From contig NC_092574.1 of assembly GCF_037975245.1 (NCBI RefSeq), positions 4,704,713 through 4,768,712 of the forward strand: a DNA stretch of 64,000 nt, in the 5' to 3' direction. Below are positions 45,561 through 57,699 of the stretch, one piece after another. The DNA is from Apostichopus japonicus (lineage: Eukaryota; Echinodermata; Holothuroidea; Aspidochirotida; Stichopodidae). A program made the translations under genes and the position numbers. Position 1 is the stretch's first letter; every line of letters starts with the position of its first letter. The notes beneath the pieces were generated by a model. That model had not been told where the DNA came from and ran no database searches. It was given only the letters and a program-made list of their open reading frames with translations.

Positions 45561-45927
45561 AAGACACTTTTCTACTTTCCTATGTCCCTATTAAGCCACC
45601 GTACTCGGATGACTTTAATTACACGAAACATTTCACACTTGATCCATCTTTGGACGCGAAAGAGTAAACTATTCTTTATTCTTCGAAAATGCGAATTCTC
45701 AGACCCTGGCTTTGAATACGCACTATGTCTAGCCCGTAATTCACACATATGTTACGGTAATTTGCCCGCGGAGTAACTTCTTCGAACGGAACTTTTCTTG
45801 GTTCAGTGTACGTAGTACCAGTGTTATTTGTCTCCGTTTTTATTTTACATTGATTCATAAAGCTCCCAAGAAGCGAAATGCTGGTCAATCACTGATCAGT
45901 CCATATGTATATCCAGTGACGGTGCTA

Positions 45928-45991
45928 CCCAGCAAACACAAAAGACGAAACGTTTTAATAACGTTTTAAAAACGTTTTTGTGTTTGCTGGG
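45928..45991. mobile_element. 64-bp palindromic element flanked by TA
   Basis: CCCAGCAAACACAAAA at the left is a perfect 16-bp inverted match to TTTTGTGTTTGCTGGG at the right, and TA occurs directly on both sides. The centre consists of three AACGTTTT words. The size, TA duplication and near-complete palindrome fit a minimal Tc1/mariner-type or palindromic MITE. It sits next to CAGTGACGGTGCTA, which looks like the left end of an older element. Confidence 0.7.
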
Positions 45992-45993
45992 TA

Positions 45994-46945
45994 TATACGA
46001 GGGGTGAGGTGGGGGTGGGGGGCGTGATGAGGGGGAATTCCTCCTGGTACTTATCCAAAATATGTAGAGCTAGGCTAATCGTTTGTATTAGAAAATAGCT
46101 TCCAACGAAGTGCATTAGACTGGATGCATTCGTTCTTCTTCCACCCCATCCGCCTATATTATGTCAGTCAGTAAACACAGCTGCCAAAGGGATGCATCAT
46201 GCATGATTGTGGTGCATTTATTTATATCTGTCATGCAGTTATCAAAATTACCATACTTTTGTAGCCAAAATGATAGCACCATTTAGCGTCTTAAGTCATT
46301 GTACTTGAAGGAAAATTCCAATAGGAGAGGGGGCAATAACGAGGAATAATGTCGGTAGCAACTTACAGACTATTACGTGGATCTTAGTGAAGTAGTTGGG
46401 AAAAAAATGACGATCGCTGATTCGAAGGCGGGGTTTTCGAAGGCGTGTGCGTGTCAGCGGAAGTTGGGTGTCTACATGCGGGGGTCGCTTAGGAGCCCTG
46501 TTGATGACTTGGTGCCAAGTGCAGTTTAGAGAAAGTGACAGGTAAAGGGTCTCACACCTCACTCATGAACCTCACTCTTGAAATTCTATAGCAACACCGC
46601 TGGGCATATAAACCTTCCGTACATTCGAACGAGTATGGAAGAACCATGGCTTTAGCAGCGATACCTGGCTACGTGCAAACAACCTCTCTAATAAAACAAC
46701 ACATTTGTTCATGATATAGAAATTGTAGCTGCCGCTCGAATTATTCACTTGAGTGTTGCCAAGTTCCACACAATTATAGCGTATACAGTGAACTCATCCG
46801 ACGCATGCTGAATATGAGGCGCATGTTGTGTATCAGTGGTTTGGTCAACTGTATTTATATAAAGGGAGAAAGTCTTACGATTCCTTGCTACCTGCAAGGA
46901 ATAACACACAGGCAGTACAAGCATAATGATCCCGAGCTAAGTACC
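45994..46945. other. No gene recognised
   Basis: A G-rich tract lies at about 46000-46035. The short open frames (46296-46562, 46572-46769) lack familiar motifs. Confidence 0.3.

Positions 46946-46946
<1 letters not shown>

Positions 46947-47007
<61 letters not shown>
46947..47007. repeat. (TA)n microsatellite, about 30 copies
   Basis: Uninterrupted TA dinucleotides for about 60 bp. Open frames of alternating Tyr/Ile here are artefacts. Confidence 0.97.
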
Positions 47008-47010
<3 letters not shown>

Positions 47011-47313
47011 CAATACCATATCAGTTTGTTCCGGGGAGGGGAGGGAGGGGGAGGCGGGACGGACACATACTGTGGGTCATATTGATGTAGGTTTCATTTA
47101 CTGCAAGTGGTGGTGAAGAGCCACGGCCCTTGCCTTATATAGTGACTCTGCGGATAAGAAGCCTGAGCCAGGGAAAGGTCGTCATAGGATATGTATTTTC
47201 CGAGTGACGGTCTGTAAAACTTTCCAAACCTTGACACGTAAACTAACCTTTCACATCGTGTAGATGGGGAGGGGTGCAGCTGATATTGACGTACGGAGTA
47301 TGGACGCGGGACG

Positions 47314-47651
47314 CAGTGGCGTAGGAAGGTACTTTTGAGTGGGGAGCTGAAGACTGATGGCCGGCCTGGGGGAGGGGTCTAAGGGGAGGGGGTGCATTTC
47401 CAGGTGGCCTCAGATGCAATTTGGTGCAATATAGCACACTTCTACACCCACTCCATTTTGTAAATAATTTTGCATTTTACACCTGGCCTTAAATGCAATT
47501 TGGTGCTCCAAATGAGATTTTTTTCTCATTTGAAATGAAAAAGGGGTTTTCTGACTTGCGAAGCGGGGGGGGGGGGGGCGGAATGATACTTCCGCCCCCA
47601 TATTTTTCACTGGGGGGCTGGCGCACCCAGCCCCCGGTTCCTACGCCCTTG
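47314..47651. mobile_element. hAT-type MITE copy 2, 338 bp
   Basis: Same family and orientation as the copy at 44354, sharing ends CAGTGGCGTAGGAAGG and TTCCTACGCCCTTG and nearly all internal words. Flanks GCGGGACG (47306-47313) and GCGGGGCG (47652-47659) match at seven of eight positions. It lacks about 17 bp of the GTCCCCCTCCCCTTTGG region present in copy 1. Confidence 0.92.
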
Positions 47652-47659
47652 GCGGGGCG

Positions 47660-48984
47660 GGTAGGGAGGGGTTTAGGAAATGGGCATATCCCTGATACCA
47701 TAGTGACATTCATATAGCTATATGTATTGTGCAACCAATCGATATTTGGTTCTCTATTCGAAATTTGGCAACAGTATAACCTATAGTTTCTGTCTCTACC
47801 TGTATTTCACTACTTATGGACAAAGAAGGGCCTTCACGTTTAACGTTTAGGTGGCCTTCGTCGTTCCTGCATATGATAACACGGCTTTGTTAAAGAAAGG
47901 TTGCCATTTTGTTTCCGCTTGTTGTGTAAGCATATTCCTTTATATTCCAGTTAAATGATTAACAAATCAATGTATTTACCCATTTCATTTGTAAGGGGAG
48001 GGGAGCAACATTTCTGACAGAAGGAATTAGAACTACGTAACCTCCCGTCCCAGCCCCTGCTGCCCGATTACGTCATCATTGAATTAACATCATCAGCTAG
48101 GCCCAAATGTGCCTATTCCTGTACCATCACTTCTCAAAAGAACATATAGCCAAGTTTCCCGTTAGAACCTTCCAACAAGTTCATCAAGTTGGATGTGAGG
48201 TGACCAGCTATGAATTCTAACTATTAATAACATAATCATATCATGAAAAAAAATACTAGTTTTCCAGGTACTAATAGAGCATTTGCCGTGCGAGCAGATT
48301 AACACATGATTCCACATTAACACGCGCATGGCCATAGTATTAGCAAACGTGATACCACACGATATTGCACTGTTGTTAGCCGGAAGATAGTTCAACAACA
48401 ATCTTTGTTAGCAAGTCGTGGTCTGCCCACCAATGGAAGGGCATATAACAGTATTTTGTACACAATAACAGGCTGCTTCAAGCCGCTTCAGGTTAACACA
48501 GATAATGCGACACCAGATTCCCCTGTAAAGTTACTGTCACGAATGTGATAATGTGAACCTTAACTTTAAAGTAAGCAATTATAGTTCGTTTAATCCTAAA
48601 AATCCAACAGACTAGCCAAAAAAAGATACTTTATAAAAAAAGTAAGTTTCACAAACTGGATCAAGGTTGCCTAAAAAACGTATTTGTTGAAAGGAAATTC
48701 TTCTACATCCTGATCACTTGTTGCTTTCAGGATTTTGGTCAGTGTAGTATCTGTGTGCGTAGGAGACGAGCTGTCTGATAATGACTCAGTAGAAGTTCTA
48801 ATTGAAACACTATCGTAATCTCCTGTATACAACTAGAACTGTACGTTGTAACTTAACTGCATGTTCGATTCACAAACTCAGTTTCTACAACGGCAAAGTT
48901 GGAGTAGGAACGAGGAAGATCTCAACGAAAAACGAACATGTTACTAACTTAAAAGTTTCCACATTTAATGGTTTACAGTGGCCG
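47660..48984 (+). promoter_or_regulatory. Upstream region of the unidentified gene at 48985
   Basis: No element was recognised to about 48400. TGACTCA (48782-48788), an AP-1 consensus, lies 200 bp before the ATG. The frame of the following exon is open from 48802, after a TAA at 48799. The region 48802-48984 is therefore either 5' UTR or coding sequence joined to an earlier exon. Confidence 0.25.
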
Positions 48985-49326
48985 ATGACAGCCGTCCAGA
49001 TGCCTAGTACAATCAATATGCCGCAAAATCCGAACGTTATGGGGGACTATTTACACTTGCCTGGTGAGTTGAGAGGAAATGGGAGAAATATGCACTACCT
49101 TGTTCGCCATCAGAACTCTCGACGTAGGTACAACCATCACCAAGAGCAAAGTCTTCCTCAGGAACAGCGAGAAAGAGAAGTACTTCACCAAAGACATTTA
49201 GAAAATAAAAGCAAAAAGAAGTATAATAACAGTAAGCAGTCAACAGGCGAAACCATCGGAGTCGGGCAAGTGAAGGTAAAGAGTGAAATGGCTTGTGGTC
49301 CATCTGACCCAAACAGGAATAACACG
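48985..49326 (+). CDS. Unidentified protein, probable first coding exon
   Basis: The frame from ATG 48985 gives 114 codons ending exactly at a strong donor, AACACG|GTAAGT. The product is Gln/Asn/His/Arg-rich and likely disordered. It has MPSTINMPQNPNVMGDYLHL near the start, a basic charged middle (SRRRYNHHQEQ, ENKSKKKYNN), and VKVKSEMACG near the end, where VKSE fits a SUMO-acceptor consensus. This composition is common in N-terminal exons of transcription factors, but I do not recognise the family. Other in-frame ATGs lie a few codons downstream; the one at MPQNPN has A at -3. No next exon was found before 64000, so the intron is long or the exon is small. Confidence 0.5.
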
Positions 49327-50655
49327 GTAAGTGTTTGGGACCCTGACTTAGTCCAACGGTTTTACCATTGGGTGACATAACAGTCGGTTTAATGGTCAGT
49401 GAGTCCTAAGCCAGACAGACCCATCTGACTCATTCCTTGAATTATTGGAATATTATCTAATATATATTCTCATAAACTAGTGACTTTCAAGCCAACAAAG
49501 AGTTTGTCTGGGTTCAGTGAAACTTCTCAGCTATCAAAAGTATCCATATCATTTCTTCTGTTGAGTTACCTGTGGTAATTAGAATCCTGTTTTAAATACC
49601 AGGCATTATTAGTAACATTTCTGTACTATTACTGGCTATGGTTCAGCCGAACAAAAGCCAGATTGTGATTGTGTGGGTAGGCTAGGCATAAATCCGAGTT
49701 AAACACTTTAACTCGGAAGTTGGTTCTGCTTTGGCTCTATAAAGTGTATTATTAGTGGATCACCACTTGTAACGTTGGTGGAATGGCTATTTTAGCCGAT
49801 GCCATTTGATAGGGCTAAGGTTATGTCAAACTTAGTGATCACACTAAAGCTTTGCAATGGCAAGTGGTCGTCGTTACCCAAGTCTTTGGCCAAGCCTACC
49901 TACTGTACAGTTATCAAAGATTCTAGAGAAGGGAAGGTACTGGACACATTACGTAAAATGTAAAAACTGCAATGGGTGCTCATGAGAAAGAATGCCACCA
50001 TGTTCCTGACAGGTAAAACCCTGGCAAGTTGTACAGAACCTTTAGACAAAAGATTAAAGATGTGATGTTTTTCAACAAATTTAAAAGGACAATTGAAACA
50101 CTACATAAATCTTACCTACAGGTTTCCAGAAATAGCAAAGGGGTAAAGCATCTAGTAGCTACACAAAAAATGTACAACATTCTTTGGTGGCCCAAATTAT
50201 ACAAAGTTTGAAATGCTTGTTGTATTTCATAACTGTCTAGATTGTCATTCATTGTTCATTGTGGTGAAAATAAAATGTGCAGTTTCTCATGTTGTTTGGT
50301 ACGTACTTAATTTGTCTATTCTAATCTGTCTAAACTTTGAATTTAATAATAATTATTACTGTAAACTAGTAACAAAGAATCATTCATAGATACTGAAAAG
50401 AGAATTTGGTGGTAAAAAGGGAACCAAAATTTGGCATTTAAATTGGGTTAGTTTTGCGATCATTTTCCTCCTAAATTCAATATTTATTTTCAGTAACCAG
50501 CTTGTTACATTTGTAATTCCAAATTGTTGATGAAAATGCATGTACCTGTTTGACCTGTGTAACTACATTCCAGAAGATATTCTGGCAGCTTAGGTTGATT
50601 TATTTGATAATGCTGGAAAGTTTTTGCAGATCTATTTTACCTTGTAAACATGAAA
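49327..50655 (+). other. Presumed intron; nothing recognised
   Basis: AT-rich sequence after the donor at 49327. No exon or element ends were seen. Confidence 0.35.
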
Positions 50656-51335
50656 ACTGAGAATTGGTTGGTATGTTGATTCTCCTTGGTGAGTACTATA
50701 ACCCTATGGAAATTGGTTGAGTTCAAAGGTCATTGAGGTCAACAAAGTTCAAATTCTGGAAACTGTAAACAGGATGATAAGTCAAAACAGCTTGGTTGAA
50801 CTTTGCACATGGTATGTTGATCCCATACACTGAGTGCAAGTAGCTTGTGGAATTGAGGAGGTCAAAGGTCAGCAGTAGGCAATGTATGAAAACACGATAT
50901 GCAAAGAGTTGAACTTGGTTGAACTTTTGTAGCTTGCCTTTGTGAGTGCAAGAATCATAATAGAATTGATGGAGAATTGATAGAACTTTTGAAAACCTAG
51001 TGAATTCAATAACTCCAGAAGAGAAGCATTAATGAATTTCATGCTTTGCATATAATCCACCTTAGTACAAGAGCTACATGTATGTATTGTGTGTTGTTTT
51101 CTATGGAAGTCGAAGTCTGAAAACTGTGTAAACACATTAATTCAGAAGTTCAGATTAATTAAACTTAATACTTGGAATGTAGATCTGCCTTGGTCAGCAC
51201 AATAATGCTATTGAACTTAGCGTAGGTCATTTCAGTTCAATGCCCAGGGGTAAATTCTGAAAACCCTATAAACCGGGTAACTGCAAACATAAAGCTTGTA
51301 TGAACTTTGTATTTGATTGGTACTGTAGGCCTGCA
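50656..51335 (+). repeat. Dispersed AGGTCA-bearing repeat, about four units
   Basis: AAAGGTCATTGAGGTCAACA (about 50728), GAGGTCAAAGGTCAGCAGTA (about 50858) and recurrent AAACTGTAAACA, AGCTTGGTTGAACTTTG and TATGTTGATCC words appear in family order. The first of these is a direct repeat of AGGTCA with three-base spacing. Confidence 0.75.
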
Positions 51336-52305
51336 TTGGTGGATGAACCTTGTTGATAAGAAGTTTCACAAAAGGTTTGCGTTTAACACCGAAATTGGCA
51401 TTTTTCACGATCGCAAATTACATACAGTTTTCAAAATAATATATATTTCCATTGTGAAACTAAATGCAGTGTTACCTAAATTGTTAACTACCAAAAATTT
51501 GTGGTACCTTTCTCTGTATGTTGCTGCATCAGTTGATATAGATTATCCCACATTGGTGTGCACAAATTGATGAATATTAATGGCTCACCAGTCACCACAC
51601 TATGAATATGTTTGGGCATCGAACCATGAAACGTTCCCGTTTTCTGGTTCAATTTTATTTTAGGTATAGTCGATGTGTTACTTGTATCGTTGTTCTCCTA
51701 CTCCAAAGCTAGGCTAGGATGGTAACATAATGATGCCAATATATACATATTGTTCTTTAGCCTGCCCCACCCCACTCTGCCCATTTGGCATATAATTTGT
51801 TACGTTACAAAATGCATGTTGTACGTAATTTTTGCAGTGCTGTACTTTTTTTTTTTTTTAACTTTTTTTTATGATCATTCCAACAAGAGTCCAAACAATG
51901 TACAATTCATAATAACATCTACTTTATGACCAATAGTGCTGTACTTGATACAGGTACAGTACTGCATTAACAATAACAGTAGTGCACTGTACTGTAGCCA
52001 AATCTTAAAGTTAGGACTCAGCCGCATTTGGCGCCTTTCTTATTTTTTTACAAGATATTGATCATTGAAAGTTGAAATTCTAATAATTCTTCAATTAGCG
52101 AGTAATAAGCCATTCCTTCATTACGAATAAACATCAAAAGAGTGGGCTAGACATTGGTAATCTTACAGTACTGTATGACTTTTCAGTGCAAAATCAATCA
52201 TCAAAACTTGCAAAAGACCAATATTATAGTTCTGAAAGTTACGACCAATTTTTTTCAGTCCGTCATACAAAAGAATATTCCACTAAAAACTAACGACCGT
52301 TTTTG
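51336..52305. other. No gene recognised
   Basis: AT-rich sequence with a T-run at 51848-51859. Nothing was recognised. Confidence 0.3.
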
Positions 52306-52308
52306 TAT

Positions 52309-52870
52309 GAATTCCTTTGCTGAAAGCAAAAGGAACACTGCAGTCATGATGCCTTGTGTATGTGTGTGTGTTTATGTGATGCCTTTGCATTGTAAACACG
52401 ATAACTCACGGTTATTCAAAAGTTGGATGAACTTCAAACTTTGTATATGTATGAGTTCTTGGCTGCTATTGTTTTGGCTGGATCAAAAGTCATGCTAGGT
52501 CACCAGAGGTCAACCATGGCATTGGGGGCTACGAAACAGAAAGGTTCATCCAGGTACCGTTCAACCATATTTGAAGAAAATGGGCCCAGTCATTAAGGAT
52601 GAGATTTTGACACAAAATTGCACTATAAATACACATTTAACCACATGACCTTTGGCCTCGGTACCCATGGCAACCACATATTTTGATAGTATTGTACTTG
52701 ACAATTCCATAATACCTATAAGGTTGCATGTCAAGTCAATGTTCCCTATTGGAATTATAGCAAAAATTTGATTTTCACTAAATTTGAACTTTGACCTTTG
52801 GTTCGAGGGGCCTGCACGACACAAGGGTTTGCCCTGGGATACCTTCCCACTGAAAGACAATCGGGGGGCT
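52309..52870 (+). mobile_element. Hairpin-headed tandem-unit repeat, copy A
   Basis: Starts with a hairpin, ATTCCTTTGC-TGAAA-GCAAAAGGAA (52311-52335), then CATGATGCC, a (GT)n stretch (52358-52371) and TGTGATGCCTTTGCATTGTA. Diverged AGGTCA-bearing units follow (AGGTCACCAGAGGTCAACCA at about 52497). The same order occurs at 59089 and 62678. Confidence 0.65.
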
Positions 52871-53350
52871 TCAGGGCAGGCAAGTTTGACTCAATATAAG
52901 ACACACACAGTGACCCGTGCACACACATAGACACGTTTTGACCAATCCCTCCATCATGGACTTCCGGCCACCCTGGGGTACTGCACCATGGGTGACCCCC
53001 GAGAGTAGCTACTCAGGAAAATGAAGCATTACCATGTTAACTGTTGCCATGGCAGTTGAAAGCTGTTTATGGCCCAATTGGCAAAGGAACTACAATATCT
53101 CATCCTCCCTATGAGAATGATGAGTTAATGAGTAGGCCTGTACCACATTTTCATGAATTAACATAAATTCCATTACACATATTCTCAAGCTCAGCTGCTT
53201 CCTGACTAAAAATGGCAATATTACAGTAATACCAATAGTTAAAATGATGTTTCCAACTAGTCAGTGAAAGGAGAATGCTCTGCGGACAGCTTGAAGTTTT
53301 AGAACAGCTACCACACATCTAGGATTTGAAGATTGCTAAATCTTACACAG
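52871..53350. other. No gene recognised
   Basis: Non-repetitive sequence; no motif was recognised. Confidence 0.3.
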
Positions 53351-53770
53351 CTAATTCCCCACTGAGATTGATTGGTTGGCAAACATTACATACGTGCAAT
53401 CTAGGTTTGCTTGTTGAAGTTTGCCGAGGTACCACTTTTCATAAATAATTGTATTCTGCAAAATTTTTGCAATGTCTTTGTGTGCGCTAGCAAAGGAACT
53501 GATAAATTGGGGTTTAGCTAGATCCATTGAGTCATTCACCAAAGTGTTAAGCATTATGTATCTTCTAGCTGCCAAACCAACAATTCTACTTGCCAGTGGC
53601 GAGTTGGCCTGATGTCTATGTTGGTGAAAGAACCTTGTTATCAACATTAGTCGAGTAGAAAAATGTGACAAGGAATCATTAAGCATTTGGCATGTTTCCT
53701 GGTTAGAACTTGAAGGAATCTGAGGAAGCCGGCAATGGCCCTGGAGCAGGTCATCAGGGCTCAGTGACAA
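53351..53770 (-). other. Unidentified minus-strand open frame, 139 codons
   Basis: This frame has balanced, globular-looking composition: HFSTRLMLITRFFHQHRHQA, then ASRIVGLAARRYIMLNTLVN, then AHKDIAKILQNTIIYEKWYL. It opens at a TTG, with the first ATG about 28 codons in, and there is no clear acceptor upstream. No family was recognised. It could be an exon, a pseudogene or chance. Confidence 0.25.
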
Positions 53771-54399
53771 ACATTAATACCAATATTTGTAAGCGTTTAT
53801 GTAGTAGATTGAAACCCTATCTCTAACCCTAAACTCTACTGGGGTTCATAATGTGGAAGAGAATATGAGCTGTAGGGGCCTTAGACGAAAAATAACACTA
53901 GAGGAGGCCCCTGTGTCACATGACCTGCTCCAAGTGAAGACAATTCAATAAGGAAATGGAGTCAAGATTCACTATGCAACAGGTCAAATGTGTCCTTGAA
54001 AATTGAAGCAACTGTATGGGTTATAAAATCCTAGACATACAGCATAATTAGAGAGAACAAAGGTTACATTTTAGAATGCCAGTCAATCTTCTTACAGAAA
54101 AGTGCAACCTTACATCACCACTAAATCACTAGTAGCAGCTCTTTGGTAAAACATTGTTTATAGTTATTGGCATAACAGAATGAACAGGTGCTTAAACCCA
54201 TCAAAACTACATGCTTTGCAAAACCTGTTACAAAAGTACGTAGGTGAGGTTGAGCGGATCATTCAAATATAAGGTTGCAATAAATAATCAAATGTAAAAA
54301 TGTCATCAACTGGTAAGTGTAAATTTTGGAGTTCAAAGTAAATTTAGTTATAACACTGGCATGCATGGAAATTGCAGTACTGGTATCTTGAGTACAGTG
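53771..54399. other. No gene recognised
   Basis: CACATGACCTGCTCCA at 53927 is an inverted match to TGGAGCAGGTCAT at 53741 (13 bp). No further structure was seen. Confidence 0.35.
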
Positions 54400-55022
54400 G
54401 GTCTGCTGATCGTGCAGTAGATCTACTGTGCTATAGTAATGGAGAATGGCTTACTGTACAGTAAATGGATTTACTTGAGTGGGGTCGGGTGCTATAGTAA
54501 TGGAGAATGGCTATCGTTTGTATTCACTAGAGTGGGTTTTTTGCTATATAGTGAATGGAGAATGACTTATATTACTGTACATGGTGCTATAGTAATGGAG
54601 AATGGCTATCGTTTGTATTCACTAGAGTGGGTTTTTTGCTATATAGTGAATGGAGAATGACTTATATTACTGTACATGGTGCTATAGTAATGGAGAATGA
54701 CTATCGTTTGTATTCACTAGAGTGGGTTTTTTTATATATAGTGAATGGAGAATGCCTTATAGTAGATGCATTTACTGTTGCTATAGTAATGGAGCATGAC
54801 TTCCAGTAGATGTATTTACTTGAGTGGGGTCTGTTGCTATAGTAAATAGAGAAAAGCTATCGTTTGTATTCACCAGAGTGGGTCATCTACATATAGTAAA
54901 TTCAGAATGACTTTCAGTAGATGTATTTACTTTAGTGGGCCTGCTGCTATACTAGTAATGGAGCTTGGCTATAATGTGTATTCACTTGGGTGGGTCTGCT
55001 GCCACAGTAAATGGAGAATGAA
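54400..55022. repeat. Tandem array, about 50-bp units (CTATAGTAATGGAGAATG)
   Basis: About twelve units containing TGCTATAGTAATGGAGAATG or variants, alternating between those followed by GCTATCGTTTGTATTCACTA and those followed by CTTATATTACTGTACATG. Two 96-bp blocks (about 54490-54586 and 54586-54682) are nearly identical, showing recent dimer duplication. Confidence 0.88.
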
Positions 55023-55790
55023 TATTATTTGTTCTTGTGAGTAGATCTGCTGCTGTATAGTATCTGTAAATGGTGAAAACTGCTACAGTACAGTATGTTA
55101 CTGTTGGTATCAAAATATAATCAACTGGTTTGTACTGTATGTAAAGAAACTTGCCACGTATGTAATAGACTTGACTCTGTACTGTCACTGTGCAGTTAGT
55201 TGCATAAGTGTTACTACAGTAGTGTTAAACCCTATGCATTCTTCCAAAGTTATAAGAAGCCAAACAGATCTGTGAATACTAGAGAGGCTTTAACTACTGT
55301 ATGTTGAATCTTTATGCTCTCTTGAGCTAAACTACTGAAATTTCAAAGTCCACCTTTTGTAAGTCAGCTAACACCAGTAGCTGGAAGCCTGGAAAGATCC
55401 TGTTTGTCAGTGTTTGGGGATTCTATCGCAGGTAATTACATCATGTACATGCACAGTAGTAGAACTTGATTGCTAAGCGTTTGGACAGTTTCATACACAT
55501 TGTGTTCACTAGTAGGCTGCCATTCGGTGGTGCACATATACATATGCTATGTGTTGTAGATTGTTATTTCTGGTGTTTGCTGAAAGGACTCTCTCTCCAG
55601 AAATAATCCAGGAGTTGTTTGAAACTCTTACCTTACCATAGACAGGTTACATGCATGGTCTATAATATATACATTTCAAACACATATTTTTTTAATTCTC
55701 TGTATCATTGTTAGTATATACTTGCAAAATATGTTAAAATGGCATTTTAGGTTGATATTAAATGAAGTGTTAAGATTTCATATCAAGGAA
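55023..55790. other. No gene recognised
   Basis: AT-rich sequence, no motif recognised. Confidence 0.3.
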
Positions 55791-56462
55791 GTTTTTTTTG
55801 TGAGCTATTCTGTTTTTATGAGAAACTTGTGGTTGGTGCTACAATTGTTTTTATGAGACACTTTCTGTTGGTGTTACGATTAATTTTAATGAGACACTGT
55901 TGGCCCTACCATTTATTTTTATAAGACTCTTGCTGGTGGTGCTACCATTGATTTATGAGACACTTTCTGTTGGTGTTACGATTAATATTTATGAGACACT
56001 GTTGATGCTACGATTATTTTTATGAGACTCTTGCTGGTGGTGCTACCATTGTTTTTATGAGACACTTTCTGGTAGTGCAACGATTCATTTTTATGAGACA
56101 CTGTTGGTCCTACGATTATTTTAATGAGACTCTTGCTGGTGGTGCTACCATTGTTTTTATGAGACACTTTCTGGTAGTGCTACGATTAATTTTCTTTAGA
56201 CACTGTTGGTGCTAGGATTATTTTAAATAACACTCTTGCTTTTGGTGCTACAATTGTTTTTATGAGACACTTCTGTTGGAGCTACGATTAATTTTCTTTA
56301 GACACTGTTGGTGCTAGGATTATTTTTATGAGACATTTTCTGTCAGTGCTACAATTATTTTATGAGACACTTTTTGTTGGTGCTACAATTTTTTTTATGA
56401 GACACTTTCTGTTAGTGCTATGATTATTTTTTATGAGACATTGCTGGTGCTACACTTGTTTT
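55791..56462. repeat. Minisatellite, about 37-bp units (TTTTTATGAGACACTTTCTG)
   Basis: About seventeen units of TTTTTATGAGACACTTTCTG followed by TTGGTGCTACGATTAA-type sequence. Length variants (GAGACACTGTTGGTGCTACG, GAGACTCTTGCTGGTGGTGC) are interspersed. Confidence 0.9.
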
Positions 56463-56690
56463 GTTTGCTACTTTTCTTTTTGTTGATGCGATTCCTTTCG
56501 ATGCAACAGTTGCTTCTATGCTACAGTTGTTTTATTCTGATGTCTTTGATGTTGTAATTGCTGTTAATGGGCATTCAACTTGGTGCAGCAGCCAGCGGGG
56601 TAGGAGTGATGACCAGCAAATGTTTTTAAAAGTCATCTATATATTTCCCCATCTTTCCACCTCCATTCCATCCATTCACTTCCACACCAC

Positions 56691-57699
56691 CAGGGCTCAA
56701 ATTTAACGGTCGTCCGGTCGTCTGAGATGACCAAAAATCATGTCGGACAACCTTAAACCCTTCTTAGGTCGTCCGACGGACGACTAGCTTATTTGACGCA
56801 AGTCTTCAACACTTGGAAAAAAACTTTGGAAAATCCCTATACTGTAACTTAAAAATAAAATCCGCCCCCAAAAAAGTTATAATAAGTAGTTGGTAAATTG
56901 CCCTCCTTTCATATTAATAAAACGAAATAAATAAATTATATTTTGGTATGTTCCGTAATGAGAGGAAAATCCTACACTTTAGCTGTATGCACACCCCTTC
57001 GCATCGCCAACTGGCAGTTAGCATGTTTTTTATTAGTAAAGACAGAATGTGCATAATTTATGCACTAATGGTTACGTTCAGTACAGTATACTTTGTACGC
57101 TACAGACCCTGGTGGCTGTGAGCACGCTTGCTTTCTACCTCACTGCCGTATGCACATATGACAAGCTAGCTGGAGTACAACGTGTATGCAGTACAATACT
57201 GTGCATACATGTGGTCCATGCGGCATGCTTGTCTACAGTATGTTGCTGCAATGTGCATGCTGTATACCCAGGCTTCCCCTCTGGAAGTTACCGGAAGCGT
57301 TTACGGAAATCATTTTTCACTACCAGAGAATTCCCGCAACCCAACATGATTACTGTAACCATGAACAGTGCCATACACCACGTAAAACGTCTATAACACT
57401 ACACTTCAGTTCTGTCCAAGATTTTCGCAAAGTCGATCTCCGTACGTCTAGTCACAAAGAGTAAGACTTAAGCCACAGGCCGATTGACTAGGCCTGCCCA
57501 TCCTAACGTTAGGGTACTCACCTACAAGGCTATATTGATACATTGTAGTATTACTTACGATTGGCTCTTGCGCAAGGTGCGCCAGTTTGTAAATCCAAGC
57601 GCTTTCATTTGGACAACCAAAAAATTCTGCAGACAACCAAATATGAAGGCAAGGTTGTCAGAAGGATAAACATTAAAATTTTCTTTAAAGTGAGCCCTG
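56691..57699. mobile_element. hAT-like element, about 1.0 kb, decayed
   Basis: Left end CAGGGCTCAAATTTAACGG; right end on the opposite strand CAGGGCTCACTTTAAAGAA. Subterminal GTCGTCCG and GGACAACC-type words occur at both sides. Flanking 8-mers do not match, so the duplication has decayed or the borders are inexact. No transposase frame was found. Confidence 0.6.

Noticed and set aside
48782..48788. AP-1 site TGACTCA as a proven regulatory element
   Set aside because: A 7-bp match is expected by chance several times in a window this size; mentioned only as context.
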